A stretch of 64,000 nt of DNA from NCBI GenBank assembly GCA_012295275.1, contig CM022670.1:3401335-3465334 (forward strand). The letters run 5' to 3'. The DNA is from Chrysomallon squamiferum. Taxonomy: Eukaryota; Mollusca; Gastropoda; Neomphalida; Peltospiridae. Within the stretch, counting starts at the first letter, position 1, and each line of letters opens with the position of its first letter. Positions 12,499 to 24,694 of this stretch are shown one piece after another. The notes below the pieces were generated by a model. It searched no databases and was not told where the DNA came from. It saw nothing but the letters and a program-made list of their open reading frames with translations. Made by a program: the position numbers and the translations under genes.

Positions 12499-15400
12499 AT
12501 GGCGGAATCGGTAGCAGACGGCGTAGCTGATTTAAAAGGTATTCGAGATGATGTGTTGGTTTCATATCTTCCTGATAGCTCGGGCCTTTCCAGAAAAGCA
12601 CAAGAGAAAGGTTTAAATTATTTTACGCAAGGCTTCATCCACGATTTAAAAATTTCCCACGAAAATCAACCGAAAGTGAATGCGAGATGCTGGCGTTCCA
12701 TGAGAAACGACGACTCGGCACACAATCTGCATACTGTTAACTACTTCTGTAAAAAGCTGGGTGAGTATATTTTGCTATTAAACTCTATTTTACAGCATGG
12801 TTTATTTTAGTGCAAAGAAAAAAGAAAAGTAACAAACCAGAATATAACAAATGTCTTAAAGCTGCACTGTGAAGAACATTTACAATAAATCGCCCAACTG
12901 TTTAGTTTGAATTCACCTCTCAACCAACTTCGGTCATTTGGATCACTACACACACAGCACAGGTTTTGTACACTGTCTATTGGTCCATTGTGCCATGACT
13001 GGTATACACTACTTTGTGGGATGGTACTGCTAATCAAAAATAATAGCCCATGAAGTGGCAACAGCAGGTTTTCTCTCTCATTATAGTGTGGTCCTTAACT
13101 ATATCACATATGTCCGACAAAATATGTCCATAAATAAAATGTGCTGAGTATAAATATTTCTTTCTTCTTTTTTTCTGTTCAGTGGCTGTGTTGGCATGCA
13201 TATTATTTATATTTAGGTAATTCATATATAGCTAAATATCAACTGAGTCAGTGTGTGTATTACTATTATTTGAAAAAGAACAGGTGTTCATGTTTATAAA
13301 TGCCTTTCTTTTCTTTTTGTACAGACAGGCTAATCACACATTATTGGGCTCTTAAAAACCTTACAAGGATTCAAGCAGCACAATTTAACATCAGTCCCAG
13401 GACAGCAGAGTTCTATGAGCATTCCAAAACAGTGGGGCACTCCAAAGGATGAAAATAACTCCAGTGCCAGTGATTCATGTTATGGTGGAAAGACCCACAG
13501 CAGAAGTCATAAAAAGAAAGCCTGTATTGTGTCAGTTGGACCCAGAGAAGAAGTAAGACTTACAGTGTTGATTTGTTCTTTAATACTATAGGCAGTATAC
13601 CTATTGTAGTTATATCTATTCATTTTGAAATTGACATCCACTCTTTGAGATTTTTATCATATTTCTGGAATATTTTAATATGTTTTGCAAGTTCTTTGGA
13701 TATTGTAAAGTTGCATTTAAGAGTCTTTAATACTCTCTATAAATGGAGAGAAATAAATAATAAACAATGTACATGTATATTTTAATCAATATAATAAAAC
13801 ACAGAATTGATTATGTTTTGCATAAACTAATATTTAACTGGAATCCAGTATGATACTTTAAAAATATTGTGCTGCTAACATATGAAATTATTATGCATGT
13901 AAATACATCTGCAACATGAATACATCCATGGCCATAATTAAACTCTTTTTTAAATGAGGCCAAAACACTTAATAGTTACAGCCTTGACACCAAAATGACA
14001 ACAATGTTAAATTCATTTATAACAAGTACACTAAATACTACACCTTAATAGTTGTAAAACTGGCAGGAAGACTTGGATTATTTTTATTTGGGTCACAGTT
14101 GGCAGAGGATTTCTAAGCAAACTGTAAACAATATGTTTTACTACATCTGTAGGTAGATACAATAATCATTGTCTTTGAACAGGTCTTACAATATTTTCTG
14201 TAAAATATAGCAGTTGCTAATGCATCATATTTTTTTTGTAAAGTTTTATTTGTTTGTTTTGAGTTAGCATATAGCTTAGCATATGGTTATGCAACACATG
14301 AAATAATTCTTTATATTTCAGATGTCCTCTTGTCAAATTTTGTTTGTTAAAAATGCCAATGGGATATATTTTATCAAAAGATGGACCTAGAGTGGATACA
14401 TCTTTTGGGAAAGTATCTGATGGATCACTGTTATTATATCAGGTAAAAATCAATTTCCAATTTTCCAAATTTGTTTATCTGTAATAAATGCATCTTGAAA
14501 CAATGTCAAAAAGCAACAAACTGCCCAAATCTGGTTTATGTTCTGGAAGAGCAAAGCTGGGATTTTATGAAAGATAATTATGTAGTTTTTTATTTTGACA
14601 ATTACTCTTTTGGTGTGAGTTTGATGTTTTGCAATTTATTCTGTCTGTTCTGCATCTCCTGGGGACATCAGTGAACCTGTTGAAGCAAATGGTGGTATAT
14701 TTAACTTTAATCCTAGCTTTTCTAATTCTTTCCCATTGGTAAATCCTTTGTTTGCCATGATAACATCTCCTTCCAGTAAATAAAGGAAATTCTTATGTTC
14801 AATCCATGTATTAAAAATGTAGAAGATTGCATTGAAAGTCCAGATCACATGGATATGTCTTTTAGGCCTAAATTATGCTGCAATATACACAAACATAGAA
14901 AAAGACAGTCTTTCAAGGCAAGCCTTTTAATGTTATGCCTGCTTTTCCTGTAAGAAGATCAAGGAGTACAAGAAATCTTAGCAGCTTTAATCCTGTGTAA
15001 TACTGGAACAGATCTTTCAGTTTTCCTTCTCTTCTACAGATAATATCAAAACCAAAGTTTTCTCCATCTATGTTTTTCTCTAATTCTGTTAATTCGTGTC
15101 TTCTATTCTTATACTTTGTTAAGCAATTCCTGATTTTGCATTGTTGTCTCCTTTAAATGTTTTTGAAGTTTGTGACTATCTGCACTAAGTACCAGGAAAT
15201 GAAGTGGGGAAACCCCTGAAAAGATATGAATGAAAAAGTCATATTTAATGTACAAAATATTTTATATTTTAGACAAGAAATAAAGAAACTTCAAAAATAT
15301 AGAAGCCTCTGTGGATACTGGATGTGGCAATATACTATTTCCAAAAACAGTACCTGAAAAGTTGCTTAAATAAAGATTTTGCCATGATTGATGCAGAAAA

Positions 15401-15880
15401 ACAGGAAGGCCAGACACATATACAGGCAAATTGATCAAAATGAATAACAGTGTCAAAATTTTTGAAAATTTTACAACTGAAGTCTGTACCATTTCAAAAT
15501 TTTTGGAGCATACATTTAACACCAAAGAGATAGCTGCTCCCTTAGAATATGGCAGAAGAAATGAACCAAACACAAAAGCCAAGTAGCTTGAACTGTGTCT
15601 TACAAGACACACATATGAAAAATGATGAATGTGGACTAATGGTAAATAAAGAATTTTTGTTTTTAGATGACAGCCCAGATGGTAAAGTTTTTGATAACAA
15701 TGATTGTGGCATAAATGAGGTCAAATGCCTGAATAGTGCAAGAGACCTTACAATTAATTAAGCAGTTGATGAACTTAAACATTTTATTTTGAAAAGGAAA
15801 GGCAATACAGTTATTCTGCTCAAAATCATCAATACTATGACCAGGTTCAAGGAGAGCTGATGGTAATTGGCTCAAAGTTG
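12499..15880 (+). pseudogene. SWIM/YqaJ-domain transposon gene remnant, left arm
   Basis: Exon 1 (12499-12760, donor GG|GTGAGT) is open and starts MAESVADGVADL. It contains the GF.HDLK and ARCWRSMR elements typical of the region before a SWIM zinc finger in metazoan YqaJ-type proteins. A second block at 13326-13555 encodes NH.IIGLLKTLQGFK and, in a shifted frame, KITPVP...KRKPVLCQL. A third lies at about 14326-14442. The YqaJ nuclease core is at 15530-15870. There YGRRNEPNTKAK, SPDGKV and the EVK triad survive, followed in another frame by YYDQVQGELMV. Several frameshifts and stops, some shared with the right arm, make this a pseudogene. A decayed DDE transposase on the other strand sits between the blocks. 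Confidence 0.7.
14475..15210 (-). pseudogene. DDE_Tnp_4-type transposase remnant, left arm
   Basis: Reading the minus strand there is a coiled-coil-like start (SHKLQKHLKETTMQNQELLNKV). Next comes a helix-turn-helix-like FQYYTGLKLLRFLVLL, then LEGDVIMANKGF and KLNIPPF, then MSPGDAEQTE, and finally IWAVCCFLTLFQDAF. This order matches DDE_Tnp_4 (PIF/Harbinger/ISL2EU-type) transposases. The usual GDVIMADRGF has Asn for the catalytic Asp, and the HVER glutamate is replaced (HTKR), so it is dead. Stops and frameshifts are frequent. About 90 bases before the LEGD motif present in the right arm are missing. Confidence 0.7.
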
Positions 15881-15959
15881 TGTTTAAATTTGATTTTTAA
15901 ATAAATAACCATAAAATACCTAAATTTGAGATAATTTCATGCATAATTAGGCTTACCAT

Positions 15960-16160
15960 AGCACAAATACTTGTGCTTGTTTATGTTATCAACATTTAAT
16001 ATCGAGTGTGGTCGTCCACATAGTTGAATCCATTTTAAACATTTTTTTGTTTTGTGTTTTGGGCTTTGGAAATGATATTAATGTCCCCCAAACACATTGC
16101 CTCACCATTGTTCCTATGAATAATGCCTGCAAACAAAGGAAGTATTATATAACTGTGACT
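15960..16160 (-). pseudogene. THAP-like zinc-finger exon, left arm
   Basis: On the minus strand, behind an acceptor-like TTTGTTTGCAG and ending at GTGCTATG|GTAAGC, the frames read ISFPKPKTQNKK and then, after a one-base shift, W.....CGRPH and KHKYLCYG. The spacing of FP, W, CGR and YLC resembles a THAP domain (C2CH DNA-binding finger). In this class of transposon it is fused to the DDE transposase encoded on the same strand at 15210-14475. It is frameshifted. Confidence 0.45.
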
Positions 16161-16740
16161 CCATTTATTAGTTGTCAAGAGAATACAATGAAATGTATTA
16201 TACAGAACACTGCCATAAACACAAAAGAAACTATAGTATCTTGTCATAAAAATAAGGTAATAAAGTATTCTAAACAAAGGCCTTATATTTATTTATTTTT
16301 GTTATTACGTTTATATTTCATTACTATGGGATATATTATATGTGGAATTTTGCCAGTGATAAATGGACAGATTCATAACATATATTCATTTTTACCTCTA
16401 TATTACCTCTTTGCCAGACTTGTTTTTAATAATAAATTTGTATTCTCTGTAGTGAATTACATAATGTTCGTAAAACACTTATTATTATATGCCCATTTAA
16501 AGCAGAATGTCTGGTACATTTTATATTAAGGATATTATTATATTACAGTAATATTTATTAAGCTGTAGTGTATAACAATGTTTACAAATTCATATTTTTA
16601 TGGGTTTTCAATGTTTAGCTAATTAATGTCAGAATATAGTCATAACGTCACAAAAAGTAATTAGCAGAGAATATTCAGACATCCATGGGCTGTTTAGAAG
16701 CTATATTATATAATTAGGGGTAGTTCTATTATTTTGTAAA

Positions 16741-16955
16741 CAAAGAAACACTGGGATTAACTAAGAAAAAGCATTTAAATTGCAAAGTAAGTTCAGAAAG
16801 GCTGCCAGTAGAGGTGTGTCATCAACACTTGCATGAGCCCTGTAATATATCTGGCGCACATTTTAAACGAGATCTTTTGATTAGTGCCCAGTCTTGCGAC
16901 ACACTGACTGAGGGACCTGTACTCAGAACAAAGGATCACTTATGGAAGGGTAATT
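16741..16955 (+). other. Orphan open segment, possible exon
   Basis: About 70 codons are open without an ATG, with a Cys/His pattern (NCKVSSERLPVEVCHQHLHEP, then CNISGAHFKRDLL, then QSCDTL). The right arm at 27610-27415 (minus strand) keeps the frame over most of the length despite small indels. I cannot assign a family. It may be part of the neighbouring transposon or chance. Confidence 0.25.
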
Positions 16956-18480
16956 ATGCTTTAAATCATGTGGATTGATAGAACATAGACAAGTATATTT
17001 TTGTTTGATTTATTGTGTTATTGTGTTATTGTGTTATTATTACTTATACTTATATTTGCATTTGTATTGACTTGTGAGAATCTTACGATTAAATTATATG
17101 TTACCACTGGTTAATTTATGTGATATACAAAACAATTACCCATATTCAATTCTTGATTGTGTTATTATTCTCTATTGGATATAGACTAGTCATTCAGTAG
17201 TTTATGCTGTCTTAGATCATAAACACCTTGTCATGTGACACTGTTATAGTCTGCTACCCCTTAAACAGGACGAGCAAATTTCAAGGTATTAATATTAGTC
17301 TGACTAGTCACCGTGACATAGATACATACAGAATATTTGAGAGGTAGGTATATCTATCTTTTAAATGATAAATCAAATAAAAATTATCACTGTAGGAATA
17401 CACACACCCACACACCCACCAACTCACATTCATCCATCCTTATTTACATGCATACATGCATATATTAAAATAATTAAATAAAAGAATATATATAGTGCAC
17501 CAGTATTGACTTAGATTTTAAATTACGTCATATTTCTTTATGAACTTAGATGATAATTAATTAAAAACTGTAACAATTAGGAGTTTAAAAAGTAAAAGTT
17601 TTGTTTCTATGTATCATAATTGGCAGTGTTAATTTTCAAACTCTTGATCCTTTAATTGTTTGGACAGGAAGGAAAACTGATTTAATGAAGAATTATAAAA
17701 TATCTAAATGCTATTATCTGGAAACTGAATTATTTAATTTGCTGTTAGTTTGAAAATGTTTTGCGTTTTTGTTATACTGATGGATTAATGCAATTTTTAA
17801 TAAACTGAAGGACTTCAGTTATTTTGCACCTTGAAGCTAATTAATTAATTTTTTAATTTTTAAAATGGAATTCTAATTGCTATGGTCAAAATTGTACATA
17901 AGTGTCTAAAGTTTTCTGATACTGAAAACACTTTTAAAAATAAATTTGTTTCTAGTTCAGTCCTTTATATAACAGATGAAAATATATCTATGTATTTAAT
18001 CATTAATGTATAGCAAGGCTAAGCTCAAGGTTTCAATCGATTGCACAAATACAAAGTTGTCTGTAGACTATTCAAATTATTTATCTTGTTATCAGACATG
18101 TTACAGTTTGCCTTCATTACTTTGGAAAATAAACCATGAATTGCTGATTCAACAAGAATAAAAAATCTCCCCTTTCTAATCTCAGAATGCAATACAAAAC
18201 AACATTACTGAAAAATGAAAAATAGTTATAATTGTATCATAACATTTGGCTTGAATGAACATCACATCTGTTTAATCTGATGATGTAGGTGTTTTGCTTT
18301 TTTAAATTCTTTTATTGTGGAATATGATTTCCACTGTTTATGTCAATGAACAACGAATATTTACATTTAAAATGAATTAGATTAAGACAGCAAGTTGTTT
18401 TTGTAATGTTTACTATTTTTTTTTTTTTCTGGTTCAATGTCTATGCCCATGGAAATTAAAATAAATTATATTGTAATAGA
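16956..18480. other. Spacer upstream of gene Y
   Basis: No gene seen. Part of it (about 17380-18000) is the sequence that was copied into the right arm at 29041-29831. An imperfect TGTGTTAT triplication lies near 17010-17038. Confidence 0.6.
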
Positions 18481-19070
18481 GATATAGTAATAGTTATTGT
18501 CATAGTAATACTAACATTAAAAGAAGTAATTTGTTGTTTTAGCAGTAACAGGAACAATGTTAGAAATAATAACAGGAATGCTAGTAATAAAGGTATGAAT
18601 GTCAGTAATACTATTCTTTTTTTTACGATAGTACTAGCAATGGTTTCTTGTTCTTAAGTATCTGAAGTAATAGAATTAGCAGCACCATTAACAATTACAA
18701 TTAAAAATATTAACAGGAATGCTGATGATAGCAGCTAGTAGATATAATGCAAAAACAATATTGCTTCTAGTGTTGACAACAAGAATACTAGTAAATGTAG
18801 TAGCAGTATGAGTAATATTATTGCATCATGTGGTAGTAACAGGAATGCTAGTAATAGTAGTATAATATATCACTGCTGCTGCTGTTGACAAAAGTATTTA
18901 GAACAATATAAATAATGTTATTATTGCTGCTTCTGATAGTAATACTGACAGGAATTGCATTAAAATAAGTAATGTTATGTCTGTGTGTGATAGTAATAGT
19001 AATAAGAATGCTAGTAATAGTACTAGTAATATTATCATCTCTGGTAGTGTCGGTAGTAACAGTATTGTTT
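18480..19070 (+). repeat. Degenerate minisatellite upstream of anoctamin, left copy
   Basis: Irregular repeats built on AGTAATA, AACAGGAATGCTAGTAATA and similar units cover about 600 bases just upstream of exon 1. The same tract is present upstream of the other two exon-1 copies. No coding frame. Confidence 0.65.
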
Positions 19071-19181
19071 AATGAACATCATTATCAATTAAAACAAAAT
19101 TATTTCCTTATTATGAAATAATAATCAGGCATATTTAATTATCAAAAATATTTGATCAGTGGACATTGGCCTAGCAGGAGA

Positions 19182-22100
19182 ATGAATGACACACAGCTGT
19201 TGCACAGAGGAGGCAGAGAGACATCTGAGGACAGCGATGTCCAACAAGAGGCTATGACATTCTGAGCAGAGATTAAAAAAAAAAAAAAAAAAACTACTGA
19301 AAAGAATGTCACGATTTGAACAGTGCTACTTCAAGCTTGCTTGTGAATCTAAACTAATCCCAGAGAGGAAGAGAATAGATTTTGTTCTTCTGTACCCAAA
19401 TAAAAGCAGCAGTGAGGCAAAAGATGAAGGGTATCGAACCAGATTTGAAAAATTGTTAGAGAAGGAAGGTTTTTTTATAGATAAAGAACCAATTGGAGAT
19501 ATGATGTATGTGAAACTTCACTGTCCGTTCAAACGTCTGTGTGTTGAGGCAGAGAGAACTCATTTGGAGATGCCTCTTAAAGGTGTAAGTGTTTTAATAA
19601 TGAGGAAAGATTACATGGAGTTTGGCAGTATGAGATTCACTGGTATTTATTTATTTATTGTTTATTTACTTTTTTTATTTATTTCCTCTTTTCTTTTTTT
19701 CATTCTTTCTTTCTTTCTTTCTTTCTTTCTTTACTTATTTATTCTTTTATTTATTTATTTATTTATGAGGGGTGACAAAATATGTGAGAATGATTGCTTC
19801 ATGTACAGAGTGAAATTACATCAAATGATACAACCTTTTGATTTATTTCTAGCTGGATTACTCAGCTGATATCGATCTGTATTTGTTTCTGATTATCTTT
19901 CTGTTTTTGTTATTGTCTTTATTACTATTATCATTATTATTATCATTAATATATTAATAAGAGTGAGAGTCATAATAATAACAACAACAACATGTGTAAT
20001 CTCTGAATTTTCTTTACCAGATTTTTGTGTAGTGATTTGATGTTTTTAACCTTTGCTTAATGATAAATGCATGGCCTTATAGCAAAAATGTTTTGCTATT
20101 TGGTTAGAAATAGAACATAAGTAAAATGTAATACAATAAACTGAGGATTCTGTTAAAACTCACTGTATTATGTACAAGGAAAGTAAAATTGTGGTTGTTA
20201 GGGTGATCACTGAAGTTACTATGGAGATTAAGATATAAACATTTTCTTTTGTTTTTCAGGCTAAGATCGAAGAAGATAAACTTAAAGGAATTTCAAAATG
20301 CATTCACAATAATTTTGAAACTGATAATGAATGTAATTATAAAAATTATAAAATTATTTTCATTAAATTTCATGGCATTGTTTTAAAACTTTTTATTATT
20401 ACTCAATTTATTTTATTATTCAATTTTTTTAACATAAATGTGCAAAGTTGAAGAACAAATTTATGAAAACAGTTCTTATAAATATTATATTTGAAGTGCA
20501 ATCTATGGCAATATTAACAAGTAATCTAATAAATTGTTTATATTTCTAATATCTGATTCTTGATAAATTATTAATAGTAAAGGTTTGCATAAAAAATAGA
20601 AACAAAATCTAAAAATCCCCAAAAGATCCCCATGCCACAAATACAGTAATAATAATAATAATAAAAAAGAAAAAAAAAACCAAAACCACATACCTTTGAA
20701 GTATGCTAGAATATTTAGACTATTTTTTTTACATAATAACCAAAAATACACTTTACTAATATAATTATGTATAATAATGTAATTTTAGTCATTAGATTTT
20801 TCTTTTTTCAGCTGATTTTGTCAGCGCTCAGTTTTTGATGAAACGGATTTCATTGTTTGAAAATTATGAAAATCCTACAGAATTCTTCCGACCTGCCATG
20901 AGGTCATTTCTTGTGAGTAAAATACTTTAAAAAATTTGACTTATACTTAAAATCTACTTTAAATGAGCATGTGAAATTTGTCAGTATATAGTATTTATCG
21001 AAAATATATTAAATACTGTAAATGTTATTTTAAATAAAACCTAACTAAAGTTTAAGTTATATTTTATAATATATATATGATTTTATATTAAAAGAAAAAT
21101 ATCTAGAATGTATATAAAATTTTATATTAGATAAAATGTCATATTTAATGAAAATATATCTAAAATTTAATTAAATGTTGTTATAAAACATTTATCTTAA
21201 TTTTAGATATATTTTATTCAATAAGATCAATTTTATATGTAAACTTAAATTATATGAAATAAAATATGTCTATAAGGTATGCAAGATTTTATGAAATAGA
21301 ATATTGAATCTTTTAAAATATAAGTTGTATCTAAACGTGGCATATTTTACATCAGTGTAGATCAATTTTTAAAATAAAATTGTATTTATTTGTTTTCTTC
21401 TTTTTGTAATTGATATTTATTATTTTTATTTATTTATTTATTTATTATTATTGTTGCTAATAACATAGTTTGTGTTTGTATTATTTATTTATTCATTTAT
21501 TGACTTCAGACCTATCATATATTGATAAATCTTGACATCAGAACTGAGGAGGAGAAAACCCAGGGTTCTGCTGATGATGATGACCAAGAAGAAATGTCTT
21601 GTTGGGAAAAATGTTTTCATCCTTGGTTTAACAGAAAAAATGCAGAAACACCTGAACAGAATACAGAAAAAAGAAAAATTCTCAAGAAAAAAGGTGAGTA
21701 GAAGGTTAAAATTTGTCATTCAGTCATTTGTGATGTTAGATGTTTATTGTTTTAGTATATAATTGTCACTTTTAGATGTTCTGTAAATCAAAGTGTTATT
21801 TATGGGAAAAAAATATAAACAAAATTAAAAGTATTTAAGAATAAAAAATAAAGTTAAAATAGAATTAAATAAAATAAAATTATAATTAAGAAAAAAGAAA
21901 AGAAGAAAGAATTAAAAGAAAAATCATTTCTATTATTTATATATTGACCATTAATTTTAATTTTAATTTAATTATTGAAAATTTAAAAAAAAAAAAAAAA
22001 AAAATAAAAAAAAAAAAAATAAATAATAAGCATTGTGAAAAAATTGAAAGCTTAAAATATTCATTATTTATTTCCTTAAAAATGAAAAACATGTAAATTT

Positions 22101-23837
22101 GTAAATTTGTAAATTTTAAAAATTAAAAAATTAATTATTTTCCCTTGAAGAACATTTTGAATTATTTTATAAAAATTACAATTTATTTACTAACTAATAT
22201 TAATTTAAAATAATAATAATAATAATAATAATAATTAATTTAATAAATATTTATTTAAAATGAATTCAGTTATACAAAAAGAAAAACCCTCTCCTAAAAT
22301 ATCTGAATAAATAAAGAAACAAACAAAAATCACAGTAAAAAAAAAATAAAAAAAATATTAATAATAATAAGAAGAAGAAAAAATAAAAGATAAAGAAAAC
22401 AATGAAAATGAATAAATACAGAAAAATTTAAAGAAATTAAAACATTATGAGAAAAATCATTAACTATTCATTTTATTATTTATTGAACTTTAATTTTAAT
22501 TTAATTTAATTATTGAAAGATTGAAAAGAAAAAAGAAAAACATAATGGTTGTTTAAATTTTCTCCCGAAGAACATTCAGAAGTCTTTTACAAAAAATAAA
22601 ACAAATTAAATAACTGAATGTTTAAAATGTTCATTATTTATTTCCTCAAAAATGAAAAACATTTTAAGAAATAACTCATTAGTGAAAATTTCTAAATTTT
22701 AAACATAAAACATTAATAATTTATTATAAAAAAAAGTTTAAATTTTCTCCAAAAGAACATTTAGAATTTTTTTTTTACAAAAAATTACAGTTTATTTACT
22801 AAATAACGGTAACAAAAAGAAAAAAGAAAATCATTAATTTATTTATTTAACATTTAAAAATTTAATAATAGAAAAATACATTTTATACTGAATCTTTAGA
22901 AATTTAAAACAATAATTTTTGAAAGAAATAATTTATTTGCCATCAAAAGAAGAAAAAACAATATTCCAAAATAAAAAATATATTATTTATGTATTGAAAC
23001 ATAATCTTTATTCTCAAAATGGTTTGTAATAATAATAATAATAATTTAGAAAATTTCCTTACTGAATAGTTTAAATATGGAAAGTAATTAATATTCAGTT
23101 ATTGATTTAATATTTAGAAAATGTTAAGTATTAGAAATTATGTCACATTTATTTTTATTTTTAATGTACTCTCACTTTAATTGTAATTTATTTTTATTTT
23201 TTAAATTTTATTGTTAATAAATAAGATTTAGCAATTTTTTAATTTTATTTATTTATTTTTTTTTTTTGATTATTATTATTATTATGTTTATTTTTTTTTT
23301 TTTTTTGTGGCTTAATCTTTTGTGATATTTGTCCAAGTTCTTTTCTTCTTTTATTTAAAAATTATAAACAAAAAATCTTTAATTTGATAGAAATATTTAT
23401 TTTCTGATGTTAAAAAAAATCTTCTACATTATAGTGTGACTAGTTGTGATATAAAATTATTTCAGTAATATTTTTTGTTCAAATTATGAAAATATATTTA
23501 ATGTTTAAAATGTTTTTAGATAAAAATAAATTTTCATTAAAATCTAAATCTATAATATAAAATTATATATTCTGATATATTGCACTAAAATGAAAATCAT
23601 ATACATTCATGTACAATACATTTTTTATTAACTTTAAAAGTTATTTACATCTTAAAAAAGTTATTAAAAAGATTAAATCAATCTGATGTTTGTGTTTACC
23701 TATTATATTTTTTTCTCTTATTTTTATATTTATAAATAAAAATAAATAAAAACTCTTGCAATGAGGAATCTTTAATAGTAAAAGGGAATCTCTTTTTACC
23801 ATAGTTTTGTTATTTTATCATCATCATCATCATCATC

Positions 23838-23882
<45 letters not shown>

Positions 23883-24324
23883 CACTACTCAGCATTTGAT
23901 TTAACCAGATTTTCCAGAGAAAGATATATATGCACACGATTCTTTTAAAAAAATAAAAAACAAAAACATTTTCTGATTATTTATAATTTTCTTTTTCTAT
24001 ATCTCCAACTTATATCTAGGACTTCCATACCTGTTAATGAAAAATATCTACACAGACTTGTTAGTCTTACCCAAGGATTCTCTGCTCAGTGGGAAAAATG
24101 AAGACTACAGAATCGAAGATTCCTTTTCTCCTGAAACAGATAATGAAGAAAACAGCAATGAAAAAGGAAATTAAGACAGATCCCAGACGAGATCTAGATG
24201 AAACTTGGACAAAGTTTTTTTTTTAAATTTCAACCTCTCTGGAAGATTCGAATTACTTTGGTGAAAAGATTGCTTTTTATTTTGCCTGGTCAGGAGAGCT
24301 GGCTTCATCACTGTGGATTCCAGC
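19182..24324 (+). pseudogene. Anoctamin 5' portion, plus-strand copy (gene Y), disrupted and cut by the gap
   Basis: The exons match gene A in length and splice sites: 19182-19584, 20260-20332 (73), 20812-20912 (101), 21510-21693 (184) and 24020 to the gap at 24324. The copy has a TGA at 19263 in exon 1, where the 25120 copy is open through about 24 extra bases. It also has an A-rich run at 19275-19292, a one-base insertion in exon 5 near 24141 and further single-base length changes in exon 5 (a longer T run near 24215, and one missing G near 24249). Exons 2-4 are intact. It is either a pseudogene or an allele with base-call errors at homopolymers. An internal ATG at 19306 could restart translation. 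Confidence 0.7.
21694..24019. other. Intron 4 of gene Y, very AT-rich
   Basis: These 2.3 kb are almost pure A/T with homopolymers (21986-22019) and (TCA)n/(TTA)n near 23819-23881. The mirror intron of gene A is 58101-60445. No embedded coding sequence was found. Confidence 0.75.
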
Positions 24325-24524
24325 NNNNNNNNNNNNNNNNNNNNNNNNNNNNNNNNNNNNNNNNNNNNNNNNNNNNNNNNNNNNNNNNNNNNNNNNNNNN
24401 NNNNNNNNNNNNNNNNNNNNNNNNNNNNNNNNNNNNNNNNNNNNNNNNNNNNNNNNNNNNNNNNNNNNNNNNNNNNNNNNNNNNNNNNNNNNNNNNNNNN
24501 NNNNNNNNNNNNNNNNNNNNNNNN
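24325..24524. other. Assembly gap, exactly 200 N
   Basis: This is a round-number run of N that marks a scaffold join rather than measured distance. The left contig stops inside anoctamin exon 5 of gene Y and the right contig starts inside intron 1 of gene B. The two contigs are inverted copies of each other about this point. Confidence 0.99.
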
Positions 24525-24694
24525 CATATATAAATAAATAAAAGCATAAATAAGTAAATAAGTAAAGAAAGAAAGAATGAAAAAAAGAAAAGAGGAAATA
24601 AATAAAAAAGTAAATAAACAATAAATAAATAAATACCAGTGAATCTCATACTGCCAAACTCCATGTTATCTTTCCTCATTATTAAAACACTTAC

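Larger units (their letters stand above)
12097..16300. mobile_element. Decayed DNA transposon with YqaJ, DDE and THAP modules (ISL2EU-like), left arm
   Basis: The SWIM/YqaJ gene runs on the plus strand and the THAP plus DDE_Tnp_4 gene on the minus strand, interleaved. As I recall, ISL2EU-class elements of the PIF/Harbinger group carry a DDE transposase and a YqaJ-domain protein, so one element is the simplest explanation. I could not define the outer termini. The outer limits given are only the edges of recognisable content. Confidence 0.5.
18040..24324 (+). repeat. Third copy of the anoctamin 5' block (matches 57758-64000 reversed)
   Basis: Exons 1-5, their introns and about 1.1 kb of upstream flank align nearly without interruption to the reverse complement of 57758-64000. 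The intron after exon 3 is almost identical over hundreds of bases. The block from about 18040 to 19700 also matches 24525-26220 reversed. So the promoter and first-exon region exists three times in this window. Confidence 0.85.

Noticed and set aside
12807-13061. Minus-strand frame with several cysteines (also 32066-32320)
   Set aside because: It is antisense to an intron of the YqaJ-type gene. It is conserved only because the arms are duplicates.
21532-21762. Plus-strand frame MTSELRRRKPRVLL (also 60607-60377)
   Set aside because: It overlaps anoctamin exon 4 in another frame. The exon frame (TYHILINLDIRTEEE) fits the family and the splice phases.
24171-24621. Frames made largely of X
   Set aside because: They run through the 200-N gap.
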